This document shows positions 45,635 through 54,347 of a stretch of 64,000 nt of DNA, piece by piece; position 1 is the first letter of the stretch; each line of letters opens with the position of its first letter. The stretch comes from Chelativorans sp. Marseille-P2723 (GTDB lineage: Bacteria > Pseudomonadota > Alphaproteobacteria > Rhizobiales > Rhizobiaceae): contig NZ_CADDWI010000008.1 of NCBI RefSeq assembly GCF_902809845.1, forward strand, positions 744,001 to 808,000. Reading direction: 5' to 3'. Under the pieces are notes generated by a model. It had not been told where the DNA came from. It did no database searches and saw only the letters and a list, made by a program, of their open reading frames with translations. A program made the position numbers and the translations under genes.

Positions 45635-46768
45635 TTACATGGGGCAATCCTTGGCGTAGGCGTCCGAATGATCTTCGAAGGCTGTGCCGATGATGCGGTT
45701 GGTCAGCACGTCGCCCTCCTTGATGACCTCGCGGACATAGATGTTCTGGACCGGATGGTTGTTATTGTTAAAGGAGAACTCCCCGCGTACCGATTCGAAA
45801 TCGGCCTCCTTGAGTGCGGCGCGGAATGCTTCCTTATCCTTCACGCTCGCCTTGGAGAGCGCCGAGAGAATGAGATTGGCCGTGTCCCAGCTCTGAGCCG
45901 CATAGACCGAGGGAAGGCGTCCGAACTCGGCCTCGAATGCCTCGACGAACCGCTTGTTCGCTTCATTGTCGAGGTCCTTCGACCAGCTTGCGGAGTTCTT
46001 CACGCCGAGCGCCGCATCTCCCACAGCCGGCAGCACGTCCTGGCTGAAGGAAAAGCCGGGCCCCATGACAGGAATGTCAACGCCGGACTGGGCGTATTGC
46101 TTCATGAAGGCAATGCCCATGCCCCCCGGAAGGAAGAAGAAGACCGAATCGGCGCCCGAAGCGCGGATCTGCGCGATTTCGGCCGCATAATCGGTCTGGC
46201 CGACTTGCGTATAGATCTCGCCTGCAAGCTCTCCGGTATAGAAGCGCTTGAAGCCCGTAAGCGAATCCTTGCCCGCCGGATAGTTGGGCGCAAGAATGAA
46301 GGTGTTCTTGTAATTCTGCGCGGCGTACTGCCCCATCGCCTCGTGGAAATTGTCATTCTGGTAGGCGACGTTGAAGTAATTGGGATGGCAGTTTGCCCCT
46401 GCCAGCGCCGACGGGCCGGCGTTGGGAGAAAGATAGATGATGTCCTGGGCAACCGTATTCGGCACCACGGCCATGGCAAGGTTGGACCATATTATGCCGG
46501 TCATGAGATCAACCTGGTCGCTCTGGATCATCTTTTCAGCGATCTGAACGGCAAGTTCCGGCTTCTGCCCGTCATCTTCGATGACAAGCTCGATCTCCTC
46601 GTTTCCGGACTGCTCGACGGCCAGTACGAAGGCGTCGCGCACATCGATGCCAAGCCCGGCACCGCCGCCCGAAAGCGTGGTGATGATGCCGATCTTGACT
46701 GGCTCCGCCAGGGCGGTGCTCGACAGAGCGAGCGCCGCGCTGAATATTCCTGCTGCGATAAGTTTCAT
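45635..46768 (-). CDS. livJ: ABC transporter substrate-binding protein of the Liv/aromatic-acid type
   Basis: A 377-residue periplasmic binding protein (family Peripla_BP_6). The signal peptide is MKLIAAGIFSAALALSSTALA with mature start EPVKIGIITTLSGGGAGLG. The last residues (YAKDCPM) and a single Cys near residue 129 could form a disulfide. The ATG at 46768 has GGAGGGG five bases upstream. It is transcribed 26 bases after kynA, so the importer is tied to tryptophan degradation; the ligand is likely tryptophan, kynurenine or anthranilate rather than leucine, by context only. Confidence 0.9.
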   Translation of the reverse strand: MKLIAAGIFSAALALSSTALAEPVKIGIITTLSGGGAGLGIDVRDAFVLAVEQSGNEEIELVIEDDGQKPELAVQIAEKMIQSDQVDLMTGIIWSNLAMAVVPNTVAQDIIYLSPNAGPSALAGANCHPNYFNVAYQNDNFHEAMGQYAAQNYKNTFILAPNYPAGKDSLTGFKRFYTGELAGEIYTQVGQTDYAAEIAQIRASGADSVFFFLPGGMGIAFMKQYAQSGVDIPVMGPGFSFSQDVLPAVGDAALGVKNSASWSKDLDNEANKRFVEAFEAEFGRLPSVYAAQSWDTANLILSALSKASVKDKEAFRAALKEADFESVRGEFSFNNNNHPVQNIYVREVIKEGDVLTNRIIGTAFEDHSDAYAKDCPM

Positions 46769-46794
46769 TTTCCCCTCCTGCGATTGCCGTTGCG

Positions 46795-47628
46795 TCAGAG
46801 CTTTGTGCGTACTTTCCAGAGTTCGGGAAACAGTTCAACCTCCAGCATCTTCTTCAGATACGAAACGCCGGAAGTACCGCCTGTTCCACGCTTTAGCCCG
46901 ATGATCCGCTCCACTGTCGTAACATGATTGAAGCGCCAGCGGCGGAAGTAATCCTCGAAATCGACCAGCTTCTCGGCCAGTTCATAGAACATCCAATGCC
47001 GCTGGGGATCGTTGTAAACTGCCTGCCATGCTGCAAGCACTTCCTCGCTCTGCATCCTTGTCTCGCGCCAGCTCGTGCGGCTGGCGTCCATCCCGACGTC
47101 AAATCCGTTGCGGGAAAGAAGGAGGATGGCCTCCTCGTAAAGGGAGGGCCGGTCGAGAATTGCCTCCAGTTTCGCCAACAGATCCGGCCTGTGCGCGTGA
47201 GGGCGCAACATGGCAAGATTCCTGTTCCCTGCCATGAATTCGATGGCGCGGTACTGCCAGGATTGGAAGCCGGAAGATTGGCCAAGAGCGTGCCGGAATT
47301 GCGTGTACTCGCTGGGCGTCATGGTCCGCAGGACGTCCCAGGCATTGTTCAACTGCTCGAAGATCCGCGCCACACGCGTCAGCATCTTGAAGGAAGGCTC
47401 CAGCTTGTCCTGGCGGATCATCTGCATGGCCGCGCCGATTTCATGGAGCGCCAGCTTCATCCATAGTTCCGACGTCTGATGCTGGATGATGAACAGCATT
47501 TCATCATGGGCAAATGAAAGCGGTACCTGTGCGTCAAGCACACGGTCAAGACAGAGATAGTCGCTGTAGGACATCCGATCCTTAAACGACATCTCGGCTC
47601 CTTCGGTGGCAGGGTCAGGCGCTTTCAT
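46795..47628 (-). CDS. kynA: Tryptophan 2,3-dioxygenase
   Basis: A 277-residue haem enzyme that opens the indole ring of tryptophan to N-formylkynurenine. Family marks are [19 protein letters not shown] near residue 19, the substrate-site block [35 protein letters not shown] and the haem-ligand His in [18 protein letters not shown], then [15 protein letters not shown]. The ATG at 47628 overlaps the CoA ligase end by 14 bases and gives the EGAEMSF-type leader seen in relatives; ATG at 47592 has a better ribosome site (GAAGGAG) and would give 265 residues. It lies between the ligase and livJ. Confidence 0.95.
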   Translation of the reverse strand: MKAPDPATEGAEMSFKDRMSYSDYLCLDRVLDAQVPLSFAHDEMLFIIQHQTSELWMKLALHEIGAAMQMIRQDKLEPSFKMLTRVARIFEQLNNAWDVLRTMTPSEYTQFRHALGQSSGFQSWQYRAIEFMAGNRNLAMLRPHAHRPDLLAKLEAILDRPSLYEEAILLLSRNGFDVGMDASRTSWRETRMQSEEVLAAWQAVYNDPQRHWMFYELAEKLVDFEDYFRRWRFNHVTTVERIIGLKRGTGGTSGVSYLKKMLEVELFPELWKVRTKL

Positions 47629-49255
47629 CGTAACGATACTCCGCCCTTAGCCGAAAGCGCTGGAGCTTGCCCGTCGGCGTCTTGGGTAACGCGTCGGTAA
47701 ATCTGATCGAGCGCGGATATTTATACGGCGCGATTGCCGCCTTCACATGCTCCTGAAGCCGCCGGATGCATGCTTCGTCGCGCTCCACGCCTTCGACGAG
47801 CACTATATGTGCCTCCACGATCTGGCCTCGATCCGGATCGGGGGCGCCAATCACGGCGCATTCAGCGACATCCGGGTGCGTCAACAGGGCGGCTTCAACT
47901 TCCGGCCCTGCGATATTGTAGCCGGCGCTGATGATCATGTCGTCGGAGCGGGCAACGAAATGGAAAAAGCCTTCTTCGTCCTGGAGGAAAGTGTCACCGG
48001 TGACGTTCCAGCCCTCTCGCACATAGTCGCGCTGTCGGTCGTCGGCGAGGTAGCGGCAGCCGGTCGGGCCGCGCACTGCGAGCTTGCCGGGCGTACCGCG
48101 CGGAACCTCGCGCATCTCGTCATCCACGATGCGCGCCTCGTAGCCGCCGACGGCCCTTCCGGTCGACCCGGGCTTCAGGTCCTCGAAACGGTTGGAGATG
48201 AAGATGTGAAGCATCTCGGTGGAGCCGATGCCGTCGAGGATCGGCTTTCCGGTTTTCTTCATCCATTCCTCGAAAACCGGCGCCGGCAAAGTCTCACCTG
48301 CGGAGACTGCCGCGCGCAGGGACGAAAGATCGGCGCCCTGCTCCATGGCCTTCAGCATGGCCCGATAAGCCGTCGGAGCGGTGAAACAGACCGTTGCGCG
48401 GTAGGTCTCTATGATCTCGATCATGTTGGCCGGGGTTGCTTGCTCCAAAAGGGCCGCCGCAGCGCCAAAGCGGAGCGGAAAGACGGCAAGCCCGCCAAGC
48501 CCAAATGTGAAGGCGAGCGGCGGTGAGCCGACAAAGACATCCTCCGGCCTGACCTTCAGCACCTCCTTTGCATAGGAATCCGCGATGATCAGAAGGTCGC
48601 GGTGGAAGTGCATCGTGGCCTTCGGAATGCCGGTAGTACCCGAGGTAAATCCCAGTAACGCCACATCGTCCCGGCCAGTTTTAACCGCCTCGAACGTCAC
48701 CGGCTTGTCGAGGGCAGCACGATCGAGCTCCGCGTCGTGGTTCGCCGTGCCGTCGAAGCCGACTACCTGCTTCATAAAGCGGCTTTCCTTGGCACAGGCG
48801 ATCATCTCGTCCATCAGCCGCGTATCACAGAGGGCAAGCGAGATTTCGGCCTTGTCAACAATCTTCGCAAGTTCGGCGGCACGCAGCATAGGCATGGTGT
48901 TGACGACCACCGCTCCCGCCTTTGTGGCAGCCAGCCAGCACGCCACCATAGCGGGATTGTTTGCAGCGCGAATCAGCACGCGATTGCCCGGCTTGACGCC
49001 GTAATTTTCTACCAATGCGCGGGCGAGGCGGTTGGTCCAGTCGGAAAGCTCCTTGTAGGTGCGCCGTCTGCCGTGGCCGATCAGGGCCGTGTGATCACCC
49101 AGACCTTGTTCTACCTGCCTGTCGGTGAGTTCCACCGCAGCGTTGCAGTATTCAGGATATTCAAAACCATCGAGCAGGAATGCCGGCCACTGTTCCCGCG
49201 GCGGTAGATTGTCGCGAGCAAAAGTATCGATATGCGCTGTCGGTCCCAACATCAT
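47615..49255 (-). CDS. 2-aminobenzoate (anthranilate)--CoA ligase, benzoate-CoA ligase family
   Basis: A 546-residue adenylate-forming enzyme. The P-loop is [21 protein letters not shown] (TSGTTGIPK core), motif A5 is [13 protein letters not shown]7/A8 appear as [23 protein letters not shown] and [13 protein letters not shown], and the C-terminal catalytic Lys is in [24 protein letters not shown] is typical of benzoate and aminobenzoate CoA ligases. Start at the ATG pair 49255/49252, preceded at a distance by GGAGGAGGT; the open frame runs to 49354 but the extra leader is not conserved. Position beside kynA and the dearomatising flavoprotein makes anthranilate the probable substrate. First gene of the leftward operon. 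Confidence 0.9.
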   Translation of the reverse strand: MMLGPTAHIDTFARDNLPPREQWPAFLLDGFEYPEYCNAAVELTDRQVEQGLGDHTALIGHGRRRTYKELSDWTNRLARALVENYGVKPGNRVLIRAANNPAMVACWLAATKAGAVVVNTMPMLRAAELAKIVDKAEISLALCDTRLMDEMIACAKESRFMKQVVGFDGTANHDAELDRAALDKPVTFEAVKTGRDDVALLGFTSGTTGIPKATMHFHRDLLIIADSYAKEVLKVRPEDVFVGSPPLAFTFGLGGLAVFPLRFGAAAALLEQATPANMIEIIETYRATVCFTAPTAYRAMLKAMEQGADLSSLRAAVSAGETLPAPVFEEWMKKTGKPILDGIGSTEMLHIFISNRFEDLKPGSTGRAVGGYEARIVDDEMREVPRGTPGKLAVRGPTGCRYLADDRQRDYVREGWNVTGDTFLQDEEGFFHFVARSDDMIISAGYNIAGPEVEAALLTHPDVAECAVIGAPDPDRGQIVEAHIVLVEGVERDEACIRRLQEHVKAAIAPYKYPRSIRFTDALPKTPTGKLQRFRLRAEYRYDESA

Positions 49256-49382
49256 CGGGTGACGTTTTACCTCCTCCGCAAGCCGGCGGCGTGGCTGCTG
49301 CGGGGCAGTGCTCCCACCTTGCCCAATCCATCGCGCAGACGCCGTGGCTGTCATTTCCCTAACTCAGCATGACACCGCTCCG

Positions 49383-49401
49383 GAATTACTTCAAGCATAA
49401 A
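49383..49401 (-). promoter_or_regulatory. Motif shared with the anthraniloyl-CoA operon leader
   Basis: Minus-strand TTTATGCTTGAAGTAATTC matches TTTAGGCTTGAAATATATC at 34281-34299 in 16 of 19 positions, and both lie 60-130 bases before the first gene of a pathway operon. It sits between the divergent CoA ligase and arylformamidase genes. A MarR operator or shared promoter box are both possible. Confidence 0.45.
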
Positions 49402-49481
49402 GCTTTTCGTTTTGCATATTGACATCGACCATTTTCCTTCGTCCCTGTGTGGTGTTTCACGGCGGCAGGGAGCGCTTGGTG

Positions 49482-50312
49482 ATGCTGGAGCGGATGATCT
49501 CGGACTGGGATGATGCCTATGCGAACGGGCCGAACATCCCGGATGCCCAACGCTGGCCGGGGGCATGGGTGGAACCGGCGCGTGCATTTCGTAAACACAT
49601 GGAGGAGAAGAAGCGGGCAAGGCTCGATATCGCCTATGGCCAGGCACCTCGTAACCGGCTCGATCTCTTCCTGCCGGACGGGACTCCGAAGGGCTTGGTG
49701 GTGTTTGTCCATGGCGGCTATTGGCTGAAGCTCGACAAGAGCTGCTGGTCCCATCTGGCCGGTGGCAGCGTGGAATTGGGCTACGCCGTGGCAATGCCTT
49801 CCTATACGCTCTGTCCTGACATCCGCATTTCAGGCATCGTGGATGAAATTGCTGCCTCAATCGTCAAGGCGGCCGGCCTCGTGAAAGGGCCGGTAATGCT
49901 TGCCGGGCATTCCGCCGGCGGGCATCTGGTGAGCCGCATGATCGCTCGTGCATCCCCATTGTCGGATGAGCTGAGGTGGCGTATCCACCGCGTTGTCTCC
50001 ATTTCAGGGCTGCACGATCTGCGCCCGCTCATGCGCACCGCAATGAATGAACAGCTTCGTATCGACGAGGACGAAGCGGTTGCGCAAAGTCCGGCCCTCC
50101 TGCAGCCGGTGGAGGGTGCGCGGGTTGTCTGCTGGGTCGGCGGTAGCGAGAGGGCGGAGTTCTTGCGACAGAGCGCGCTTCTTGCCAATATCTGGACCGG
50201 CCTTGGGGCGGTGACCGCTTCTGTAGTGGAACCGGACCGCCATCATTTCAACGTTATCGAGGGACTTGCCGACGCAAGTCATCCTTTGACCGAAGCTCTA
50301 TGCGAAGGATAG
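49482..50312 (+). CDS. Alpha/beta-hydrolase arylformamidase (kynurenine formamidase)
   Basis: A 276-residue alpha/beta hydrolase. The oxyanion motif HGGYW is in VVFVHGGYWLKLDKSCW, the nucleophile Ser in MLAGHSAGGHLVSR and the likely catalytic His in EPDRHHFNVIEGL. HGGxW plus this layout is typical of kynurenine formamidase of the eukaryotic AFMID/BNA7 type, distinct from the metal-dependent bacterial KynB. It hydrolyses N-formylkynurenine to kynurenine and formate, filling the step between kynA and kynU. ATG at 49482 has GGGAG ten bases upstream; ATG at 49494 is possible. It is divergent from the ligase-kynA operon. A general esterase role cannot be excluded by sequence alone. Confidence 0.85.
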   Translation: MLERMISDWDDAYANGPNIPDAQRWPGAWVEPARAFRKHMEEKKRARLDIAYGQAPRNRLDLFLPDGTPKGLVVFVHGGYWLKLDKSCWSHLAGGSVELGYAVAMPSYTLCPDIRISGIVDEIAASIVKAAGLVKGPVMLAGHSAGGHLVSRMIARASPLSDELRWRIHRVVSISGLHDLRPLMRTAMNEQLRIDEDEAVAQSPALLQPVEGARVVCWVGGSERAEFLRQSALLANIWTGLGAVTASVVEPDRHHFNVIEGLADASHPLTEALCEG

Positions 50313-50313
50313 T

Positions 50314-50332
50314 TTATCGTTTAAGTCGATAA
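50314..50332. promoter_or_regulatory. Interrupted palindrome before the MBL-fold gene
   Basis: TTATCG-N7-CGATAA lies directly after the arylformamidase stop and touches the proposed ATG of the next gene. Its TTTATnnTTnAAGT core partly resembles the shared motif at 49383-49401. It may be an operator, in which case the true start of the next gene may be further in. Confidence 0.35.
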
Positions 50333-51483
50333 TGTCTTTGCGGTTCCGGTTTCGTATTAATCGGGCCACCCGCTTCTATCTCCAACAAGACAGGCAACTT
50401 TTGACCTTGAGTTTCAGCAATAAAATTCTTTCCCTCGCCTCCCGTGCTGCGGATTTGTCAGATACTGAGGTGCTGGTCGAGTCCCCACCGGAATGGGGGG
50501 CCCCGGTGGAGGTCGCCGATGGCATCCTCTGGGTTCGCCTGCCGCTTCCCTTCGCGCTTGATCATGTCAATGTCTACCTCATAAGGGGACAAGACGGTTG
50601 GGCGCTGCTCGATACCGGCGTCGACGATGCCAGGATTCGTTCGATCTGGGAGGAATTGTTCTCTGGCCCGCTTGCCGGTGAGCGTCTGGAGCGCGTGATT
50701 GTCAGCCACTACCATCCGGACCATGTAGGCCTTGCCGGCTGGCTTGCTGCCAAGTTCAATATTCCGCTGCATATGAGCGCAACCGATTACCTGCTTGCCC
50801 GCGGACTTTCCCATCCTGCCGGCAGCGGGCTGATGCGGTTCAGAAAAGGCTTTCTTGAGTCACACGGGGTCGAACCCGAGTTGGCATCGGTGGTCACCGA
50901 GCGCGGCCAGAGATTCTTGGATATGTGCTCGCCGCTTCCTGGCACGTTCCGCCGGCTGCTTGCCGGCATGTCGCTGCATCTGGGTGGTACCGCGTACGAA
51001 GTATTGACAGGCGGCGGCCACGCGCCGGAACAGGTCATGCTGTACGGTGCGAAATCAGGCGCTTTTTTCTCGACGGATCAGGTGTTGCAGCGGATTTCTC
51101 CCAATGTCGGCATCACGCCACTTGCGCCCGATGACGATACGCTGGATGAGTATCTGCGGTCTCTGGGGGAGATAAGGGAGCGTGTTGCGTCTGACGTACT
51201 CGTTCTGCCTTGCCATGGCCTGCCATTCAAGGGGCTACACCAGCGGATCGACGAGCTTTCCGCGCATCATCACCGCCGCTGCGACCGAATCTTGGAAGCG
51301 GTTGCAGACCGCCCCATGACAGTAGGTGAATTGCTGCCGGTTCTGTTTCCCCGCCCTCTCGATCCTCAACAGCGTAGCTTCGCCTTTGCCGAGGCGCTTG
51401 CCCATGTGAACTACCTGGTCGCACGCGAGCGTTTGCAGCGCCTCGAGTCGGAGGGCATCTACCGCTACTCCGCCAACGGCTAG
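50332..51483 (+). CDS. MBL-fold metallo-hydrolase
   Basis: Up to 383 residues. The metallo-beta-lactamase fold begins about residue 57 (VADGILWVRLPLPFALDHVNVYLI). Metal-binding residues are HYHPDH in VIVSHYHPDHVG, a His in GGGHAPEQ, an Asp in FFSTDQVL and a His in VLPCHGLPF, the full binuclear set. A C-terminal winged-helix extension (GELLPVLFPRPL to YRYSANG) as in LACTB2-like proteins follows. The ATG at 50332 has no good ribosome site and the first ~45 residues are unlike the family, so a start near 50401 is possible. It follows the arylformamidase by 19 bases. A thioesterase or ring-hydrolase role in the pathway is speculation. Confidence 0.83.
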   Translation: MSLRFRFRINRATRFYLQQDRQLLTLSFSNKILSLASRAADLSDTEVLVESPPEWGAPVEVADGILWVRLPLPFALDHVNVYLIRGQDGWALLDTGVDDARIRSIWEELFSGPLAGERLERVIVSHYHPDHVGLAGWLAAKFNIPLHMSATDYLLARGLSHPAGSGLMRFRKGFLESHGVEPELASVVTERGQRFLDMCSPLPGTFRRLLAGMSLHLGGTAYEVLTGGGHAPEQVMLYGAKSGAFFSTDQVLQRISPNVGITPLAPDDDTLDEYLRSLGEIRERVASDVLVLPCHGLPFKGLHQRIDELSAHHHRRCDRILEAVADRPMTVGELLPVLFPRPLDPQQRSFAFAEALAHVNYLVARERLQRLESEGIYRYSANG

Positions 51484-51530
51484 TCTGAAGTGCGGGCCGT
51501 GCCGGCGGGACGAGGGCCGCCGGCGGCTTG

Positions 51531-53591
51531 TCAGGAATGGAAGCCTTTTCCTTCCCGGGCGAGGCTGGCAAGAAGGCCTGCCGGCGCAAGCGACTCGTCC
51601 TTCTGGTCAGTCGAAAGGCGCTCAAGCTCGGCGGCAATGGTAGCAAGCCCCATCTGATCCGCATAATACATTGGACCGCCCCGCCAACGCGGCCAGGCAT
51701 AGCCGTGAAGCCAGATCACATCGATATCGGCAGGACGCTCTGCAATGCCTTCCTCCAGTATGCGCGCACCCTCATTGATCATGGGATAGATGAGGCGTTG
51801 GAGGATCTCCTGGCGGGAAATCGTGCGTCTTGCGATGCCTTCGCGCTCGGCTGCCGCCTGAATGATCGTCTCGGCTTCAGGGTCGGGGACACCTTTGCGG
51901 GAAGCATCGGGATAAAGATAATAGCCTCTTCCCGTCTTCTGGCCCAGTCGACCGGCTTCGCACAACGCATCGGCTGCAGGTGCCCTTCTGCCGGTCGCCT
52001 TGCGCATGCGCCAGCTAATGTCCAGTCCGGCAAGATCGCCCATTGCGCACGGTCCCATCTTAAAACCGAACTCGGTCAGCGCCGCATCAATTTCGCTTGG
52101 CGAGGCTCCCTCAAGCAGCAGCCGGTCCACCTGCTCGGAGCGTCGCGCCAGCATGCGGTTACCGACAAAGCCATGGCCGACGCCGACGACCACGGGCGTC
52201 TTCTGCAGCATCTTTGCAGTTGCAATGGCAGTCAGCAGGGTCTCGTCGGAGGTGGCGCTTGCCCGGACGACTTCAACAAGCTGCATGATGTTGGCCGGGC
52301 TGAAGAAGTGCATACCAAGCACGTCTTCCGGCCTGGCGGTGGCGGCGGCAATCTCGTTCACGTCAAGATATGAGGTGTTGGTCGCAAGAACCGCGCGGGG
52401 CTTTGCGATCCGGTCGAGCGTTGAAAATATTTCGCGCTTCACCGCCATGTCTTCGAAGGCTGCTTCCACCACGAGATCCGCCTGGCCAACCTTGTCCAGA
52501 CCTACCTCGGTCTTCAGCAGGGAAAGACGATCCTCCTTCTGCTCCGCGGAAATCCTTCCGCGGTCGACGGCGGACTGGTAATTGCCCGAGATGCGCTCGG
52601 CCGCGCGGGATGCGCCTGCCTCATCGGTTTCGATGACGGTGGTGGCTATGCCTGCGTCGAGAAAGGCGATGGCGATGCCGCTGCCCATTGTGCCGCCGCC
52701 AATAATTGCTACCTGCTTCACGGGGCGTGGCGCGGCTCCCTCGGCAACCTGCGGCTTGCGTGCCGCCTCACGCTCAGCAAAGAAGGCATAACGGAGGGCC
52801 TTCGAACGCTCATTTTCCTTCAGTTGCAGAAAGAGTTCCCGTTCTAACCGCGTTGCATCCTTGAAGCTTTCCTCGAAAGCGGCGCGCACGCATCGGACGA
52901 TCGCTTCCACCTGGGGCTCGCCCGCCCGCTTTTTCAGGATCTTGGTGGCCGCTTCCTCCACTGCTGCACGCTCCGCTGATGCAGGTGTACGCTCGCTCAG
53001 GCGCCGCTTGGCGCCTTCTGCTGCGCGCTGCCTTGCAAAGGTGACCGCCACGTCGAGCAGGTTCTCTGCCGGAATGATTTCATCGACAATGCCAAGCCTC
53101 GCAGCAGCCTCGGCCGTTTTCGGATTGCCCTCTGCCATCATGGAGAGTGCCGCGGCCGGATCGATTAGGCGCGGAAGGCGCTGCGTGCCGCCAGCACCGG
53201 GAATAAGTCCCAGCTTGACCTCCGGCAGGCCCAAGGTCGAGGCCGGCGTCGCCAGCCGGAAGTCACAGGTGAGCGCCACTTCCAGTCCGCCCCCAAGCGC
53301 TGCGCCGTCAATTGCCGCCACAAAAGGCTTTTTGCAGGCGTCTATCGCGGCGAGCAGTTCAGGAAGTGAAGGCGGCTGCGGTGGCGCGTTGAATTCCTTG
53401 ATGTCCGCACCTGCGATGAAGGTTTTGCCTGCCGACGCGATCACGATGGCTTCAACCGTTCCGTCGGCTTCCGCTGCCCTGATGCTTTCTGCAAGGCCGG
53501 CACGGACCGCGTGTCCAAGCGCGTTAACGGGCGGGTTATCGATAATCAGAAGCGCTATCCCATTGCGCTTCTCAAGCGTTACTGGGGGCAA
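51531..53591 (-). CDS. Bifunctional enoyl-CoA hydratase / 3-hydroxyacyl-CoA dehydrogenase
   Basis: A 686-residue FadJ/peroxisomal-type multifunctional enzyme. The N-terminal crotonase domain (about 1-190) has KTFIAGADIKEF and AIDGAALGGGLEVAL with the catalytic Glu region LPEVKLGLIPGAGGTQRL. The NAD domain starts at VAIIGGGTMGSGIAIAF near residue 295, with VVEAAFEDMAVKREIF, the catalytic-His signature LGMHFFSPANIMQLVEVV and GFVGNRML. Two C-terminal helical domains follow. The start is TTG at 53591, preceded by AAAGGAGGAG. It would complete beta-oxidation of the ring-derived acyl-CoA, and no thiolase gene is in view. It is transcribed toward the MBL-fold gene. Confidence 0.92.
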   Translation of the reverse strand: MPPVTLEKRNGIALLIIDNPPVNALGHAVRAGLAESIRAAEADGTVEAIVIASAGKTFIAGADIKEFNAPPQPPSLPELLAAIDACKKPFVAAIDGAALGGGLEVALTCDFRLATPASTLGLPEVKLGLIPGAGGTQRLPRLIDPAAALSMMAEGNPKTAEAAARLGIVDEIIPAENLLDVAVTFARQRAAEGAKRRLSERTPASAERAAVEEAATKILKKRAGEPQVEAIVRCVRAAFEESFKDATRLERELFLQLKENERSKALRYAFFAEREAARKPQVAEGAAPRPVKQVAIIGGGTMGSGIAIAFLDAGIATTVIETDEAGASRAAERISGNYQSAVDRGRISAEQKEDRLSLLKTEVGLDKVGQADLVVEAAFEDMAVKREIFSTLDRIAKPRAVLATNTSYLDVNEIAAATARPEDVLGMHFFSPANIMQLVEVVRASATSDETLLTAIATAKMLQKTPVVVGVGHGFVGNRMLARRSEQVDRLLLEGASPSEIDAALTEFGFKMGPCAMGDLAGLDISWRMRKATGRRAPAADALCEAGRLGQKTGRGYYLYPDASRKGVPDPEAETIIQAAAEREGIARRTISRQEILQRLIYPMINEGARILEEGIAERPADIDVIWLHGYAWPRWRGGPMYYADQMGLATIAAELERLSTDQKDESLAPAGLLASLAREGKGFHS

Positions 53592-53710
53592 AACCCTTCT
53601 CCTCCTTTTGTATTTTATAAGTAGTGCAATCGTTATTACGAAGGAGATCTGCTTTCAAGCAAAGGGTCGGAATGTGTGGGATGGGTGCAACCTTTGCTTG
53701 CCGTTCTTGG

Positions 53711-54265
53711 TCAGAGCTTACTCCCGGAATCTTGCGGCGGCTCCGTGCAGCTGCGGGACGAAGCTGAAACGGGGGCGTTGCCGCGGGACAGGAGTTGCGC
53801 AAGTGTCGTTACACCTTCGATGATCCTGCGTCTTTCCTCGGCTTCGATTCGAGCGAAGTGCTCTGCGAACGCCTCGCCCAGGGAAGCCGGCGCTTTCTGC
53901 ACTAATGCTTCACCTGCTTCCGTAAGCTTCGTATGGACGATCCTCCGGTCTTTCGTCGAGCGATAGCGTTGGACAAGCTGCCGCTCCTCCAGATTGTCGA
54001 GAACGGTGACCACTGTGGCGGGACTGATATCTGCATAGGCTGAAAGGGCGATTGATGTCACTTCCCCGAGTTCAGCAATGCCGCTCATCAAGACAAGCTG
54101 CGCCGAAGTCAATCCGGTGGTCTTTAAGAGTTCCCGCGATTGTTGGTTGTACGCTCGCACAAGCTCGCGAATGGCTTTTTCCGCAATGCGCAACTCCTGA
54201 TTACGCAACCTTCTACTCGATGATGCGTTGTCCACGGGCGCTGAAGAATCCGGCTTATCCGGCAT
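53711..54265 (-). CDS. MarR-family transcriptional regulator beside the NAGGN locus
   Basis: A 184-residue winged-helix regulator. Core elements are LTSAQLVLMSGIAELGEVTSIALSAY (helices 1-2 region), ISPATVVTVLDNLEERQLVQR (recognition helix) and STKDRRIVHTKLTEAGEAL (wing with DRR signature). N- and C-terminal tails are polar. The gene is divergent from the NAGGN amidotransferase gene with 82 bases between, which contain a dyad; MarR genes beside this osmoprotectant operon suggest it controls the operon. It is also upstream of the hydratase-dehydrogenase gene on the same strand (119-base gap), so control of that gene is an alternative. Confidence 0.87.
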   Translation of the reverse strand: MPDKPDSSAPVDNASSSRRLRNQELRIAEKAIRELVRAYNQQSRELLKTTGLTSAQLVLMSGIAELGEVTSIALSAYADISPATVVTVLDNLEERQLVQRYRSTKDRRIVHTKLTEAGEALVQKAPASLGEAFAEHFARIEAEERRRIIEGVTTLAQLLSRGNAPVSASSRSCTEPPQDSGSKL

Positions 54266-54273
54266 GGATTAAT

Positions 54274-54308
54274 TTGACAATCGAATGATATTAAACCAAA
54301 TCATATCA
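54274..54308. promoter_or_regulatory. Candidate promoter and MarR operator for the NAGGN operon
   Basis: TTGACA at 54274-54279 is a perfect -35 box for rightward transcription. Just after it lie nested dyads TGATAT-N11-ATATCA (54286-54308) and ATGAT-N10-ATCAT (54285-54304). A MarR dimer bound there would block both divergent promoters. No good -10 box is seen at ideal spacing. Confidence 0.45.
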
Positions 54309-54347
54309 CCTTCGACGTAAAAAGAAACGGAGGGCCCGGCCAGAATC

